Source: Streptococcus gallolyticus
Lineage (GTDB): Bacteria > Bacillota > Bacilli > Lactobacillales > Streptococcaceae
Length of the DNA stretch: 64,000 nt
Reading direction: 5' to 3'
Assembly (NCBI GenBank): GCA_019794795.1
Contig: JAIMFC010000006.1
Span: forward strand, 85,080-149,079
In this document: in pieces, positions 36,528 to 46,390 of the stretch
How positions within the stretch are numbered: position 1 is the first letter of the stretch
Layout of the letters: each line of letters opens with the position of its first letter
Notes under the pieces: model-generated
What the model saw: only the letters and a program-made list of their open reading frames with translations
Databases searched by the model: none
What the model was told of the DNA's origin: nothing
Made by a program: the position numbers and the translations under genes

Positions 36528-36812
36528 ATGGGACTTTTACCAGCAAGAACGGCTGTATTGAATTATTTAAGTACTGTTGAAAAAGCTGATGTACACCAAG
36601 TCATGGAAGCTTTAAAATCACAATACGGAAGCGAAAAACAATTCACAGTTCCACTCTTCCTTGAACATCTCATGTCTTTGGAATGTAACTGCTATGTGGA
36701 ACAAGTGGGCTATGATTTGGACGAACATCAAAAACTTAGAATCTTGTATAAAATCACTGCTGATGGCCTAGATGCCGTTGACAAATATGTTGCAGCAGAA
36801 TACAAAAGATAA
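36528..36812 (+). CDS. Conserved small protein of the cut locus (winged-helix-like)
   Basis: A 94-residue soluble protein with a helical pattern LNYLSTVEKADVHQVMEALKS and a beta wing near residues 60-75 (VGYDLDEHQKLRILYKIT). The fold resembles a small winged helix, but no DNA-binding role is shown. Two bases separate it from the transporter stop; 15 separate it from the next shell gene. Function unknown. Confidence 0.65.
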   Translation: MGLLPARTAVLNYLSTVEKADVHQVMEALKSQYGSEKQFTVPLFLEHLMSLECNCYVEQVGYDLDEHQKLRILYKITADGLDAVDKYVAAEYKR

Positions 36813-36827
36813 TCGGAGGAATTATCA

Positions 36828-37124
36828 ATGAGATATTATGGTGGACAAGCCTTGGGCTTGGTCGAAACATTAGGACTGGTACCTGCTATGGAAGCATGCG
36901 ACAAGATGCTCAAAGCAAGTGATGTAAAACTCGTGTCCTATGAAAATGTCGGCTCAACTCTCGTGACTGTTATGGTAGTGGGAGATGTAGCTGCTGTGCG
37001 TGCCGCTGTTGAAGCAGGTGCTGCAGCCGCTGCAGCAATTGGTAAATTGACTGCTCACAATGTGATGCCAAGACCAATTCCAACCGTCGGTGACATTGTG
37101 TCAGTACATGATATTGACAACTAG
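36828..37124 (+). CDS. BMC-H shell protein 2
   Basis: A 98-residue BMC-domain protein (ALGLVETLGLVPAMEACDKML, ENVGSTLVTVMVVGDVAAV). It is more divergent from the EutM-like group, with an N-terminal MRYYGGQ and an acidic C-terminus. Likely a minor facet hexamer with a different pore. The ribosome site is CGGAGG. Confidence 0.9.
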   Translation: MRYYGGQALGLVETLGLVPAMEACDKMLKASDVKLVSYENVGSTLVTVMVVGDVAAVRAAVEAGAAAAAAIGKLTAHNVMPRPIPTVGDIVSVHDIDN

Positions 37125-37141
37125 ACATAAAGGAGAATACC

Positions 37142-37465
37142 GTGAAAAGATATCAAGCAATTGGGGCAATTGAAACATTTGGCTTAGTCTTTGCTTTAGA
37201 AGCAGCAGATGCCATGGTAAAAGCCTCTGAAGTAGATGTTATTGGTTATGAAAATGTGGCTTCTGGTTATATCTCTGTCATCGTTCAAGGTGAGACAGAA
37301 GCCTGCAACACTGCTGTTGAAGCAGGTGTTCGTGCAGTAGAAGCAATGGGAGCTGAAGTATACAGCCATGTTGTCATCCCTGGCCCACACGAAGATCTTC
37401 GTAAAATTATTGACCGTTACTCCTTATCTGTTCTCTTGCCAGAAAGCTCAGAAGTTCAATCATAA
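37142..37465 (+). CDS. BMC-H shell protein 3, GTG start
   Basis: A 107-residue BMC-domain protein (AIGAIETFGLVFALEAADAM) with a C-terminal extension of about 15 residues ending LLPESSEVQS. It begins with GTG after AAGGAG. Together with its neighbour it adds a third type of hexamer. Confidence 0.88.
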   Translation: MKRYQAIGAIETFGLVFALEAADAMVKASEVDVIGYENVASGYISVIVQGETEACNTAVEAGVRAVEAMGAEVYSHVVIPGPHEDLRKIIDRYSLSVLLPESSEVQS

Positions 37466-37480
37466 GAAAGTGTGTAGAGT

Positions 37481-38827
37481 ATGTTGTATATTGACAAAGA
37501 TTTAGCATCCATCCAAGAAATTAGAAATTTACTCTTGAATGCTCAAACTACTTTTGCTCAATTACAAAAACTAACTCAGGCTGATTTAGATCAGTATAGT
37601 GCCACTTTGATTCAGAACCTGCAAAAAGATGGGGCATCTTCTATCCGTGAATTTGTAGCTCAAAATCAATACGGTCAAGAAGAGGATGAAATTTTTCTCT
37701 GTCAAGAATTTCTCAAACGATTTGACCAAACCTTGCAGAGAGAGTCCTATACAGGCATTATCGGAGGAAGTAGTCAAGAAAAGGTCATCGAAATTGGTGT
37801 ACCGCTTGGTGTGATCGGTGTCTTATTACCAGCTTATCCAACCTATACACTGATTGTCAATCTCTTGTTATTAGCTATTAAGTCTGGGAATGCCATGGTC
37901 TTGGTTGCTCATAAGCTGACCAAGCCAGCAACGATTCATGCGATTGGGCAGTTATTGGACCAACTCGATGAGATGGGTTATCCAGCAGGAGCCTTGAGTT
38001 TAGCAGAGATCGCAAATGATGCAGGAATTTCCGAGTTGCTTCTCAGTGATAAATTGTCTTTGCTGATCAATATTGGTTGTCCAGAATATATCACGACTGA
38101 TTTTAGGACCAATACGCCTCTCATTTATGGAGGTGAATCTTCTGGTCCCGTCTTCATTGAAAGGACGGCAGATTTGGAAAAAGCAGTCAAAGATGTCATT
38201 CACTCTAGAAGTTTTGACAACGGCATCCTACCAGGTTCGGAGCAATTCCTAGTAACGGAAAACATCATTGCAGACCAGATTACCCACATAATGGCAGCTA
38301 ATGGTGGCTATATTTTGACTCAAGATGATACGGAGAAATTGATCACCTTTTTAAAAGCATCTGAGAAGAATGTTACCAATAGCTACAATGGAAAATCTGC
38401 TGCTTGGCTAGCGAAAATGGCAGGATTCAGTGTTCCGAAAGATACTCAAGTCCTTATTTCAGTGCAAGAGTATATGAACGATGAGGATTATTTTAATAAA
38501 AAATTACTTTGTCCAATTATTATCCTCTATCGGGAACCTGACTGGACACTTGCCTGTGTCAAATGCATGAGCATTTTGTCTGAATTGAAAATGGGGCATA
38601 CACTGACCATTCACTCGGCAGATTGGAAAATCATCAAGGAATTTGCCATGGTGAAAGCTGTCGGAAGAATCGTGGTCAATGCACCAACAGCCTGTACTGC
38701 GACGGGTATCAAATCCAGTTTTGCACCGTCACTGATACTGGGCGGTATTACCACAGGACGTGGCTACCGTTCAGAAAATATTACTCCAAGACACCTAACC
38801 TATACTCGACAAGTTGGATTTGAATAA
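37481..38827 (+). CDS. Aldehyde dehydrogenase-like pseudoenzyme (catalytic Cys replaced by Pro)
   Basis: The 448-residue protein aligns with the active ALDH at 47669 over the whole fold. Where the active enzyme has FDNGTICASEQ, this one has FDNGILPGSEQ, so the nucleophilic cysteine is Pro251. It also lacks the C-terminal tail of the active enzyme, including the encapsulation helix. It should not oxidise aldehydes. It may be structural, regulatory, or bind coenzyme A or NAD without turnover. The frame is intact, so it is not simply a decayed gene. Confidence 0.85.
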   Translation: MLYIDKDLASIQEIRNLLLNAQTTFAQLQKLTQADLDQYSATLIQNLQKDGASSIREFVAQNQYGQEEDEIFLCQEFLKRFDQTLQRESYTGIIGGSSQEKVIEIGVPLGVIGVLLPAYPTYTLIVNLLLLAIKSGNAMVLVAHKLTKPATIHAIGQLLDQLDEMGYPAGALSLAEIANDAGISELLLSDKLSLLINIGCPEYITTDFRTNTPLIYGGESSGPVFIERTADLEKAVKDVIHSRSFDNGILPGSEQFLVTENIIADQITHIMAANGGYILTQDDTEKLITFLKASEKNVTNSYNGKSAAWLAKMAGFSVPKDTQVLISVQEYMNDEDYFNKKLLCPIIILYREPDWTLACVKCMSILSELKMGHTLTIHSADWKIIKEFAMVKAVGRIVVNAPTACTATGIKSSFAPSLILGGITTGRGYRSENITPRHLTYTRQVGFE

Positions 38828-38922
38828 GGAAAATAGGAACAAAATGATAGTGGACTAGCAGATAGAAAGAATGGACATCAGAAATCTGCTAGCTACATGT
38901 TGAAAGAGAGGAAATCATACAT

Positions 38923-41463
38923 ATGGATATGAATGAATTTACAGCCAAATTAGAAGAGGCTACTAAAAAATTAAGCGAGGCAGAACGTGCATCGCTGGTT
39001 AAAATTTTCCAAAGTGTTTCAGAAGATATTACAAAACCAGAAGTAAAAGCGGCACCAGTACTTGCGAGTGAAGGAACAGAGGTTCCAGATGGTATCACAC
39101 CTCGTTTGCAAGCTCTGAAAAATCAATATTTAAGTGCCCGTCCAACTATTTCCTTGATTCGTGCCATTAACTTAACACGCGTTTCAAAAGAAAATGAAGG
39201 AATGCCAAAAGCTGTTCTTCGTGGTACTGCCTTTAAAGAATTCTGTAAGATTGCACCGCTGGTCATCCAAGATCATGAGCTCTTGGTTGGTGCGCCTAAT
39301 GGTGGTGCTCGTTGGGGTGCCTTCTCACCAGATATTTCTTGGCGTTGGCTCCGTGATGAATTGGACACTGTTTCAACTCGTCCACAAGACCCATATGATT
39401 TGTCAGAAGAAGACAAGAAAATCTTGGTAGAAGAAATCTTCCCATACTGGACAGGTAAATCTGTTGACGAAGCTTGTGAATCACAATACCGTGAAGCAGG
39501 TGCTTGGGAATTGTCAGGCGAATCCTTCGTTTCTGACTGTTCTTACCACGCACAATCTGGTGGTGGGGATTCTAACCCAGGTTACGACGTTGTCGGTATG
39601 AAAAAAGGGATGCTGGATATCATCGCAGAAGCTCAAGCTCACTTGGAAGAGTTGGATTATGCCAACCCAGATGACCTTGAAAAGATTTACTTCTATAAAG
39701 GACAAATCTTAACAGCAGAAGGTGTGGTTATTTACGCCAAACGTATGTCAGAATACGCAGCACAACTAGCAAGCAAAGAAACCAATCCAAAACGAAAAGC
39801 TGAGTTGGAAATGATTTCTAAGGTCAATGCCAATGTTCCTGCCCACAAACCAGAAACATTCTGGGAAGCAATGCAGTACTTGGTAACTATCCAACACTTG
39901 CTTCTTTGTGAAGAAAACCAAACTGGTCTATCCATTGGTCGTGTCGATCAATACATGTATCCACTTTACAAGAAAGATCTTGAAGAAGGTCGTATGAACG
40001 ATTTCCAAGCCTTTGAACTTGCTGGATCTATGTTTATCAAGATGTCAGAAATGATGTGGTTGACTTCAGAAGGTTCTTCTAAATTCTTCGCAGGTTACCA
40101 ACCATTCGTAAATATGTGTGTGGGCGGGGTGACTCGTGCTGGTAGTGATGCTACAAATGACTTGACCTACCTCTTGATGGATGCTGTTCGCCATGTCAAA
40201 GTATACCAACCAACCTTGGCAACTCGTATCAATAACAAATCACCACGTAAATACTTGCAAAAGATTGTAGATGTTGTTCGTGCAGGTGTTGGCTTCCCAG
40301 CTTGTCACTTTGATGATAGCCATATCAAGATGATGCTTGCTAAAGGTGTATCAATGGAAGATGCACGTGACTACTGTCTCATGGGATGTGTAGAACCACA
40401 AAAAGCTGGTCGCCTCTATCAATGGACATCAACAGCGTATACACAATGGCCAATCTTGATTGAGACCACATTGAACCGTGGAGTTCCACTCTGGTATGGC
40501 AAACCAGTTACACCAGATATGGGACCACTTGACCAATACAAGACATTTGAAGAATTTGAGGCAGCAGTCAAAGAAACCATTAAATACGTGACAAAATGGA
40601 CTTCTGTTATGACTGTTATTTCTCAACGTGTTCACCGTGAATTGGCACCAGTACCACTCATGTCTATGATGTACGAAGGAACTATGGAACATGGTCGCGG
40701 TGTTAAATCTGGTGGTGCTATGTACAACTTTGGTCCAGGTGTTGTCTGGTCAGGACTTGCCAACTATGCGGACTCAATGGCCGCTATTAAGAAACTAGTC
40801 TTTGAAGATAAGAAATACACCTTGGAAGAATTGAACAAAGCCTTGGTAGCTGACTTTGAAGGCTATGATCAGATTCGAGCAGACTGTCTTGCAGCACCAA
40901 AATATGGTAATGATGATGATTATGTAGACAGATTTGCGGCAGACATTATCGAATTCACAGAAGAAGAACATCGTAAATACCATACACTTTACTCCGTATT
41001 GAGTCATGGTACCTTATCTATCTCAAACAACACTCCATTGGGACAAATTACAGGTGCGTCAGCATCAGGCCGTCGTGCTTGGAAGCCATTGTCAGATGGT
41101 ATCTCACCAGACCATGGCATGGATGTCAAAGGCCCAACAGCTATTATCAAGTCTGTATCTAAGATGGCCAATGAAAACATGAACATCGGTATGGTACACA
41201 ATTTCAAGATTATGGCTGGTTTGCTGGATACACCACAAGGAGAAGAAAGTTTGATTACCCTCTTGCGGACAGCAAGTGTACTTGGAAATGGCGAAATGCA
41301 GTTCAACTATTTGGATAATTCAGTGCTGATTGATGCACAGAAACATCCTGAAAATTACCGTGACTTGATTGTGCGCGTGGCTGGATACAGTGCCTTCTTC
41401 GTTGAATTGTGTAAAGATGTACAGGATGAAATTATTTCACGTACAGTATTGACAAAGATTTAG
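38923..41463 (+). CDS. cutC: Choline trimethylamine-lyase (glycyl radical enzyme)
   Basis: The 846-residue protein has every residue known to matter in choline TMA-lyase, at the numbering of the Desulfovibrio enzyme as I recall it: Y208, D216, C489 and E491 (in GCVEPQ), T502, Y506 and the radical G821 (in RVAGYSA). It splits choline into trimethylamine and acetaldehyde. The N-terminal 50 residues form a charged amphipathic helix that may target it to the shell. CutD follows and would install the radical. Oxygen destroys the activated enzyme. Confidence 0.95.
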   Translation: MDMNEFTAKLEEATKKLSEAERASLVKIFQSVSEDITKPEVKAAPVLASEGTEVPDGITPRLQALKNQYLSARPTISLIRAINLTRVSKENEGMPKAVLRGTAFKEFCKIAPLVIQDHELLVGAPNGGARWGAFSPDISWRWLRDELDTVSTRPQDPYDLSEEDKKILVEEIFPYWTGKSVDEACESQYREAGAWELSGESFVSDCSYHAQSGGGDSNPGYDVVGMKKGMLDIIAEAQAHLEELDYANPDDLEKIYFYKGQILTAEGVVIYAKRMSEYAAQLASKETNPKRKAELEMISKVNANVPAHKPETFWEAMQYLVTIQHLLLCEENQTGLSIGRVDQYMYPLYKKDLEEGRMNDFQAFELAGSMFIKMSEMMWLTSEGSSKFFAGYQPFVNMCVGGVTRAGSDATNDLTYLLMDAVRHVKVYQPTLATRINNKSPRKYLQKIVDVVRAGVGFPACHFDDSHIKMMLAKGVSMEDARDYCLMGCVEPQKAGRLYQWTSTAYTQWPILIETTLNRGVPLWYGKPVTPDMGPLDQYKTFEEFEAAVKETIKYVTKWTSVMTVISQRVHRELAPVPLMSMMYEGTMEHGRGVKSGGAMYNFGPGVVWSGLANYADSMAAIKKLVFEDKKYTLEELNKALVADFEGYDQIRADCLAAPKYGNDDDYVDRFAADIIEFTEEEHRKYHTLYSVLSHGTLSISNNTPLGQITGASASGRRAWKPLSDGISPDHGMDVKGPTAIIKSVSKMANENMNIGMVHNFKIMAGLLDTPQGEESLITLLRTASVLGNGEMQFNYLDNSVLIDAQKHPENYRDLIVRVAGYSAFFVELCKDVQDEIISRTVLTKI

Positions 41464-41520
41464 TAAGAGAACAAGGTTTCCTAACGGAAAATGTTAGGAA
41501 GCGGTGGTTAGGAAGTAGTG

Positions 41521-42510
41521 ATGGGAATGCAGAAGAAAAAACACGAGACACGAATAAATGTATTCAATGTCCAAAAATACAATCTATATGACGGTCCTGG
41601 TATCCGAACAATTGTATTTTTCAAGGGTTGTCCAATGCGTTGCAAGTGGTGTGCCAATCCCGAAGGTCTGGAATTTGGGTCAAATGTCATGTACAAGGAA
41701 ACCTTGTGCAAACCCTATAATTCTTGCGCAGCCACTTGTCCGCTAGGTCAGATTTGCTTCTCATATAAAAATCCAGAAAGTCCTAGTCCTTTTGATTACG
41801 CAGACAAAGAGCATCCAATCGATATCCGTAAGTACAAAAAACGCCTTCCAACTAAGGAAGATATCAAGGATTGTCCAGAGGGTGCTCTGACTGTCGCGGG
41901 TGAATCAAAAACCATTTCTGAACTCATGTCAATCATTCATGAAGACGATGCTTTTTATGAAATGTCGGGTGGAGGAGTTACTTTATCAGGTGGGGAATGT
42001 TTGGCTCAGCCAGAAGGAGCGATTGCTCTTCTCCAAGCTTGTAAACAAGATGGGCTCAATACGGCTGTTGAAACAGCTGGGCATGTCCCAAACAAGGTTT
42101 TCCAGGCTGCAGCTCCCTATGTGGACCTCTTCCTCTTTGACATGAAGCATATGGATTCCAAAAAACATAATGAATGGACAGGGGTTGGAAATGAACGCAT
42201 TCTGACCAATCTCAAATATGTCATCGAATCAGGCTACAATATCAAAATTCGCATGCCCATGCTGAAAGGAATTAACGATAGTCAGGAAGAAATTCAAGCT
42301 ATTATTGAGTTTCTTCTGCCATACAAGGACTACAGTAATTTCCAAGGGATTGACCTTCTACCTTATCATAAATTAGGGGTCAACAAGTATCATCAGCTAG
42401 GGTTGGAATACAAGATTGAAGGAGATCCTTCTCTGAGTGACTATGATTTAGACAGGATTGAATCCTATATCTTAGGCTATGATTTTCCGGTGACAGTTGT
42501 CAAACACTAA
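41521..42510 (+). CDS. cutD: CutC activating enzyme (radical SAM)
   Basis: A 329-residue radical-SAM protein with the CxxxCxxC cluster motif (GCPMRCKWCANPE, near residue 38), YDGPGIRT before it, and extra cysteines near residue 62-80 (CKPYNSCAATC) for additional Fe-S clusters. It abstracts hydrogen from the CutC glycine to create the radical. A GTG at 41518 is in frame, but ATG 41521 is preferred. The electron supply may come from the nearby PFOR via flavodoxin or ferredoxin (inference). Confidence 0.93.
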   Translation: MGMQKKKHETRINVFNVQKYNLYDGPGIRTIVFFKGCPMRCKWCANPEGLEFGSNVMYKETLCKPYNSCAATCPLGQICFSYKNPESPSPFDYADKEHPIDIRKYKKRLPTKEDIKDCPEGALTVAGESKTISELMSIIHEDDAFYEMSGGGVTLSGGECLAQPEGAIALLQACKQDGLNTAVETAGHVPNKVFQAAAPYVDLFLFDMKHMDSKKHNEWTGVGNERILTNLKYVIESGYNIKIRMPMLKGINDSQEEIQAIIEFLLPYKDYSNFQGIDLLPYHKLGVNKYHQLGLEYKIEGDPSLSDYDLDRIESYILGYDFPVTVVKH

Positions 42511-42534
42511 TCTTGAATAAAAGGAGGTGCAGTC

Positions 42535-42885
42535 GTGCTAGAGGGAATGGGGAAAATTGATCGGATTATTCAAGAATCCGTTCCTGGAAAACAGATTACC
42601 CTGGCTCATATGATTGCTGCGCCTATCCAATCTGTTTACCAATGTTTAGGAGTTGACGAGTCGGGAGCGATTGGCATTCTTGCCTTAACGCCGTATGAGA
42701 CAGCCATCATTGCTGCAGATATTGCAGGTAAGTCAGCTAATGTCGATATTTGCTTTGTAGACCGTTTTACGGGTTCGCTCATGTTTAGTGGAGATGTGCA
42801 AAGTGTCAAAACAGCCTTGCAATCTATCTTGGAATATTTTGAAGAACAACTGGATTTTACAGTTGTCAAAGTGACTCAATCATGA
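42535..42885 (+). CDS. EutS/PduU-like BMC-H shell protein, GTG start
   Basis: A 116-residue BMC protein of the circularly permuted EutS/PduU type (RIIQESVPGKQITLAHMIAAP at the start, and a C-terminal beta strand DFTVVKVTQS). Its N-terminal region can form a beta-barrel cap over the pore. It begins GTG after GGAGGTG and overlaps the next gene by 4 bases. Confidence 0.85.
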   Translation: MLEGMGKIDRIIQESVPGKQITLAHMIAAPIQSVYQCLGVDESGAIGILALTPYETAIIAADIAGKSANVDICFVDRFTGSLMFSGDVQSVKTALQSILEYFEEQLDFTVVKVTQS

Positions 42886-43325
42886 AGAAGCGAATCATGG
42901 TTATCGGTCCAAATGATAAGGACAAGGAAAAAATCATTGAATTGATCGAAGGTGAGAGCAATCTTCCTCATGTCCAGTCCATGGTCTACCTGGACAAAAC
43001 CATTCAAGTGCCGAGTTCCTATCTTAGAGGATCTGGAATGATGAAACACATCATTGCAACACAACAAAATGCAAGCGCTATCCTAATGATACTATCTGCT
43101 GATCGTGCCTTTCCAGTCTATTCTCCCAATTTTGCCAAAGTCTTTCGTATCCCGACAATCGGACTTGTTTTAACAAGAAATGACCCGTCTCAGGAAATCG
43201 GAAGACTCCCGTGCAGGAGAGAATTAGAGGAAGCAAAAGTAGATATTATTCTGGTGTTAGACTTGGAAAATGATGAACAATGTCAACAACTCTTACACAC
43301 AATAACCTTATTAAAGAAGGAATGA
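42882..43325 (+). CDS. EutP/PduV-like protein with degenerate P-loop
   Basis: A 147-residue protein starting KKRIMVIGPNDKDKEKI. EutP/PduV proteins start with a Walker A GxxxxGK[S/T]; here the loop reads GPNDKDKEK, lacking GK[S/T]. The rest (LPCRRELEEAKVDIILVL) keeps the family fold. It is unlikely to hydrolyse GTP or bind phosphate normally. It may help locate the compartment, as PduV does. Confidence 0.7.
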   Translation: MKKRIMVIGPNDKDKEKIIELIEGESNLPHVQSMVYLDKTIQVPSSYLRGSGMMKHIIATQQNASAILMILSADRAFPVYSPNFAKVFRIPTIGLVLTRNDPSQEIGRLPCRRELEEAKVDIILVLDLENDEQCQQLLHTITLLKKE

Positions 43326-43326
43326 T

Positions 43327-44457
43327 ATGAAAACACAAGAATTTAGCGTAGGACCTAAATTTGTAATGGGACATCATTCCACAGAAGAGCTTTCCAAGTT
43401 ATCTGTCAAGAGAGCCTACATCATTTGCGATCCCTACATGGATCAAAGCCATATGGTGGACGCAGTCTTGCAGGAATTGAAGAAAGCTGGCGCGGAGACA
43501 AAAGTCTTTTCAAAAGTTGTCCCAAATCCTACGATTGAAGTGATTACTGAAAGTATTTCAGAAATCAAAACCTATAAACCGGACCTCGTCATCGCCCTTG
43601 GTGGCGGATCAGCTCTTGATACGACCAAGGCAGTGATCAAGGTCTATACGGAATCTGAAAAGGTTGAAAAGCCGAAGATGATTGCTATTCCGACAACTAG
43701 TGGGAGTGGTAGTGAGATTACAGCTTTCGCCGTGATTTCAGATCCTAGTAAAAATGAAAAATTTGTCATTATTGACGATTCAATGGTACCAGATTTAGCC
43801 ATTTTGGATACCTACTTTACCATGACAGTGCCTCCAGCTGTAACAGCAGATGCAGGGATGGATGTGCTGACCCATGGTTTAGAAGCTTATGTTGCAAATG
43901 GCGCTACTGATTTTTCAGACGCCTGTGCAGAAAAAGCCATTACCTTAGCTTATAAGTTCCTTTACGAAACTTATAAAAATGGGGACAATCAATTTGCCCG
44001 TGAAAAAATGCACAATGCTTCAGCTATTGCTGGTATTGCCTTTAACAATGCGGGTCTTGGTATCTGTCATAGCCTCTCACACGCTATTGGCGCCTTCTTC
44101 CATTCTCCACATGGTCGCATCAACACTCTCCTGTTACCTCATGTGATTGCATTTAACGCATCATTGGAAGAAAAGGGAGAGACAGCTATTGCTAAACGTT
44201 ATGCGCAAGCAGCCAACCTACTTGGCCTATATGGCTCAACTCCAAAACAAGGAGTACGGGCTCTCATTTACTCCATCACACGCATGGCAAAACAAATGAA
44301 GATGCCGACCACCATTGAGGAGTTAGGAATTGATCGTCAAGAATTTGAAAAAATGATTCCTGAAATGGCAGAACGTGCCCTTGCAGATGCTTGTACAGCT
44401 GGCAATCCACGATCTGTTACCATCGAGGATCTCGAGGCTATCTATCGAGCCTTGTAA
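43327..44457 (+). CDS. Iron-containing alcohol dehydrogenase (CutO/EutG-like)
   Basis: A 376-residue group III dehydrogenase with NAD-binding GGGSALDTTKA and metal ligands D and H in DAGMDVLTHGLEA, and H in ICHSLSHAIGAFFHSPHG. It reduces acetaldehyde to ethanol, recycling NADH inside the compartment. No added N- or C-terminal targeting tail is evident. The start follows AAGGAATG. Confidence 0.9.
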   Translation: MKTQEFSVGPKFVMGHHSTEELSKLSVKRAYIICDPYMDQSHMVDAVLQELKKAGAETKVFSKVVPNPTIEVITESISEIKTYKPDLVIALGGGSALDTTKAVIKVYTESEKVEKPKMIAIPTTSGSGSEITAFAVISDPSKNEKFVIIDDSMVPDLAILDTYFTMTVPPAVTADAGMDVLTHGLEAYVANGATDFSDACAEKAITLAYKFLYETYKNGDNQFAREKMHNASAIAGIAFNNAGLGICHSLSHAIGAFFHSPHGRINTLLLPHVIAFNASLEEKGETAIAKRYAQAANLLGLYGSTPKQGVRALIYSITRMAKQMKMPTTIEELGIDRQEFEKMIPEMAERALADACTAGNPRSVTIEDLEAIYRAL

Positions 44458-44513
44458 ACAATGGAAAACTTGAAGGAATCATCTGAAGTCGTTAAAAAGA
44501 AAGAAGTCATTTT

Positions 44514-45164
44514 ATGAAATTTTTAACCGAAGATGATTTGCGCGTCGAGTATCATCAATTTCCATTTGACACCTTTACCATCAAAAAGGAAGAACGGTTG
44601 ACGCCCGGGGCACGGACTTTTCTAGTCGATCGAAAAATTAAGATTATCAATGAAAATGAAGTCAAACCACTAGGGAAACTTCCACAGAAACTTCAAAAAA
44701 TAGCAGTTAATCCTATCGAAAGTCCAGTTGAAACCAGTTGGCAATCCCAGTCCATCTGGCTGGATATTCGGTGTCAGTTCTTGGAAATAGCTTTTGACCT
44801 AGCACCAGTTGACTTGGTCTTGGCACAAGAATTGAATGGACTAGAGCGCTATTTGGCGACAATTCTGGCTGGTGGGGAATGTATCCTGCCACCGACTGCC
44901 AATGGAATGGCATCAACCGAAAAAATTGGCAAATCCTTTATTCATGGAAACTTATCAAATGTTGGTATGTTTCTGCAAACCAGCAATGGTCGTATCCTAA
45001 CCAAGCTATATCCACTCTATTTCCATTTGGAAAGAGAGGTAGAGCGCCTACAGTTACAAGACCATGAGAAACTAGTAGCCTTGCTAAACCGTCTCGGGCA
45101 AGACATTGCCTATTACTTTCAACCAAGAGAGGAACTGAACAATGATGGCACAAACCTTACCTAA
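44514..45164 (+). CDS. EutT-like protein without the cysteine metal motif
   Basis: A 216-residue protein with the EutT/PduO-like N-terminal pattern (DLRVEYHQ..., RLTPGARTFLVDRKIKI) and a helical bundle. Active EutT has an HxxCxxC-type metal-binding motif between these parts; only one scattered Cys (LDIRCQFLE) appears here, plus one near residue 123. As CutC does not use cobalamin, adenosyltransferase activity is not needed. It may be a repurposed assembly factor. It overlaps the eutJ-like gene by 23 bases. Confidence 0.7.
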   Translation: MKFLTEDDLRVEYHQFPFDTFTIKKEERLTPGARTFLVDRKIKIINENEVKPLGKLPQKLQKIAVNPIESPVETSWQSQSIWLDIRCQFLEIAFDLAPVDLVLAQELNGLERYLATILAGGECILPPTANGMASTEKIGKSFIHGNLSNVGMFLQTSNGRILTKLYPLYFHLEREVERLQLQDHEKLVALLNRLGQDIAYYFQPREELNNDGTNLT

Positions 45165-45984
45165 AACTTGCGACCAATACGTTGAAGAGTTTGAACGTGT
45201 TGAGAAACAACCTGTCAAAGGAACGAGCAAGGTTTATTTGACGGGTGTAGATTTAGGGACAGCCTACATTGTGCTCGTTGTCTTGGACGAAGATAAAAAT
45301 ATTGTGGCTGGTGCCCATCGTCCAGCTTCAGTCATCAAAGATGGTATGGTCGTGGACTACATTGGAGCCATTCGCATTGTTCGAGAATTGAAAGAATCGC
45401 TCGAAGGCCAATTAGGTACAGAATTGCTCTATGCAGCCGCTGCCATTCCACCAGGGACAGATGCTTTGGATGGAGGGGCTATTAAAAATGTGGTGCAAGG
45501 AGCTGGTTTTGAACTCACTGCTGTACTGGATGAACCTACAGCGGCCAATACCATTGTTGGCTTGCAAAATGGCGCTATCGTGGATATTGGTGGTGGCACA
45601 ACGGGAATTTCTATCTTGAAAGATGGAAAAGTGGTCACGTCTGTTGATGAAGCAACGGGTGGAACACACTTCTCACTAGTCGTGGCTGGAGCCTATAAGC
45701 TGAGCTTTGATGAAGCGGATGCCTACAAGCGGGATCCCAAGCACCATAAGGAATTGCTCAGTGTCCTGAAACCAGTCATTGAAAAGGTGGCGTCCATTGT
45801 CAAGCGCAGTATTGAAGGAATGGATGTGGATGTGATTTACCTAGTTGGTGGCACAAGTTGTCTTGCAGGAATAGAAACTATCATTGAAAAAGAAACAAAG
45901 ATAAAAACCATCAAACCGAAAAATCCAATGTTTGTGACGCCGATTGGCATTGCCATGAATTGCAGTCAAGACATAATCTATTAG
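45142..45984 (+). CDS. eutJ: EutJ-like actin/Hsp70-fold chaperone
   Basis: The 280-residue protein has ASKHA phosphate loops: TGVDLGTAYIVLVV (phosphate 1), VDIGGGTTGISI (phosphate 2) and VYLVGGTSCLAG-type adenosine motif. EutJ/PduX-like members are thought to aid folding or assembly of compartment enzymes. Two in-frame ATGs exist (45142, 45145). Confidence 0.85.
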   Translation: MMAQTLPKTCDQYVEEFERVEKQPVKGTSKVYLTGVDLGTAYIVLVVLDEDKNIVAGAHRPASVIKDGMVVDYIGAIRIVRELKESLEGQLGTELLYAAAAIPPGTDALDGGAIKNVVQGAGFELTAVLDEPTAANTIVGLQNGAIVDIGGGTTGISILKDGKVVTSVDEATGGTHFSLVVAGAYKLSFDEADAYKRDPKHHKELLSVLKPVIEKVASIVKRSIEGMDVDVIYLVGGTSCLAGIETIIEKETKIKTIKPKNPMFVTPIGIAMNCSQDIIY

Positions 45985-45997
45985 AAAAGAGGCACAT

Positions 45998-46294
45998 ATG
46001 CTAGTTGCAGAATTAGTCGATACAATTTGGGCAACAAGGAAGTCCGACGCCTTAAATGGCGTGAAATTTCTACTTGCTGAAGTAAAAGGTGGTAGTCGAG
46101 CTGGTGAGCTTCTGGTCGTTGTAGATATGATTGGGGCAGGTATTGGTGACCGAGTGATCATTGCGACTGGATCTGCAGCGCGCCGTATGATGGGTGACGA
46201 TCAGATGCCTGTCGATGCCGCTGTTATCGGAATTATTGATGAGAACTATGACCAAGTCAAAAAACAAAATGGAAAAATAGAACGATTCTCGTAA
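45998..46294 (+). CDS. eutN: BMC-P vertex protein (EutN/CcmL-like)
   Basis: A 98-residue EutN/CcmL family protein (LVAELVDTIWATRKSDAL, DMIGAGIGDRVIIATGSAARR). Pentamers cap the twelve vertices of the shell. It is the only BMC-P gene in the locus. Confidence 0.92.
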   Translation: MLVAELVDTIWATRKSDALNGVKFLLAEVKGGSRAGELLVVVDMIGAGIGDRVIIATGSAARRMMGDDQMPVDAAVIGIIDENYDQVKKQNGKIERFS

Positions 46295-46390
46295 CGGAAG
46301 TCGGGTGATCAGATGTCAAGTGATGTTAAGTATGGATTACTTGAACACGCTTGATTCACGAAAACCCTCTATCTTAGAAAAGGAGAAAAC

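Noticed and set aside
44514..45164. Functional cobalamin adenosyltransferase
   Set aside because: The cysteine metal motif is absent and the pathway does not use cobalamin.
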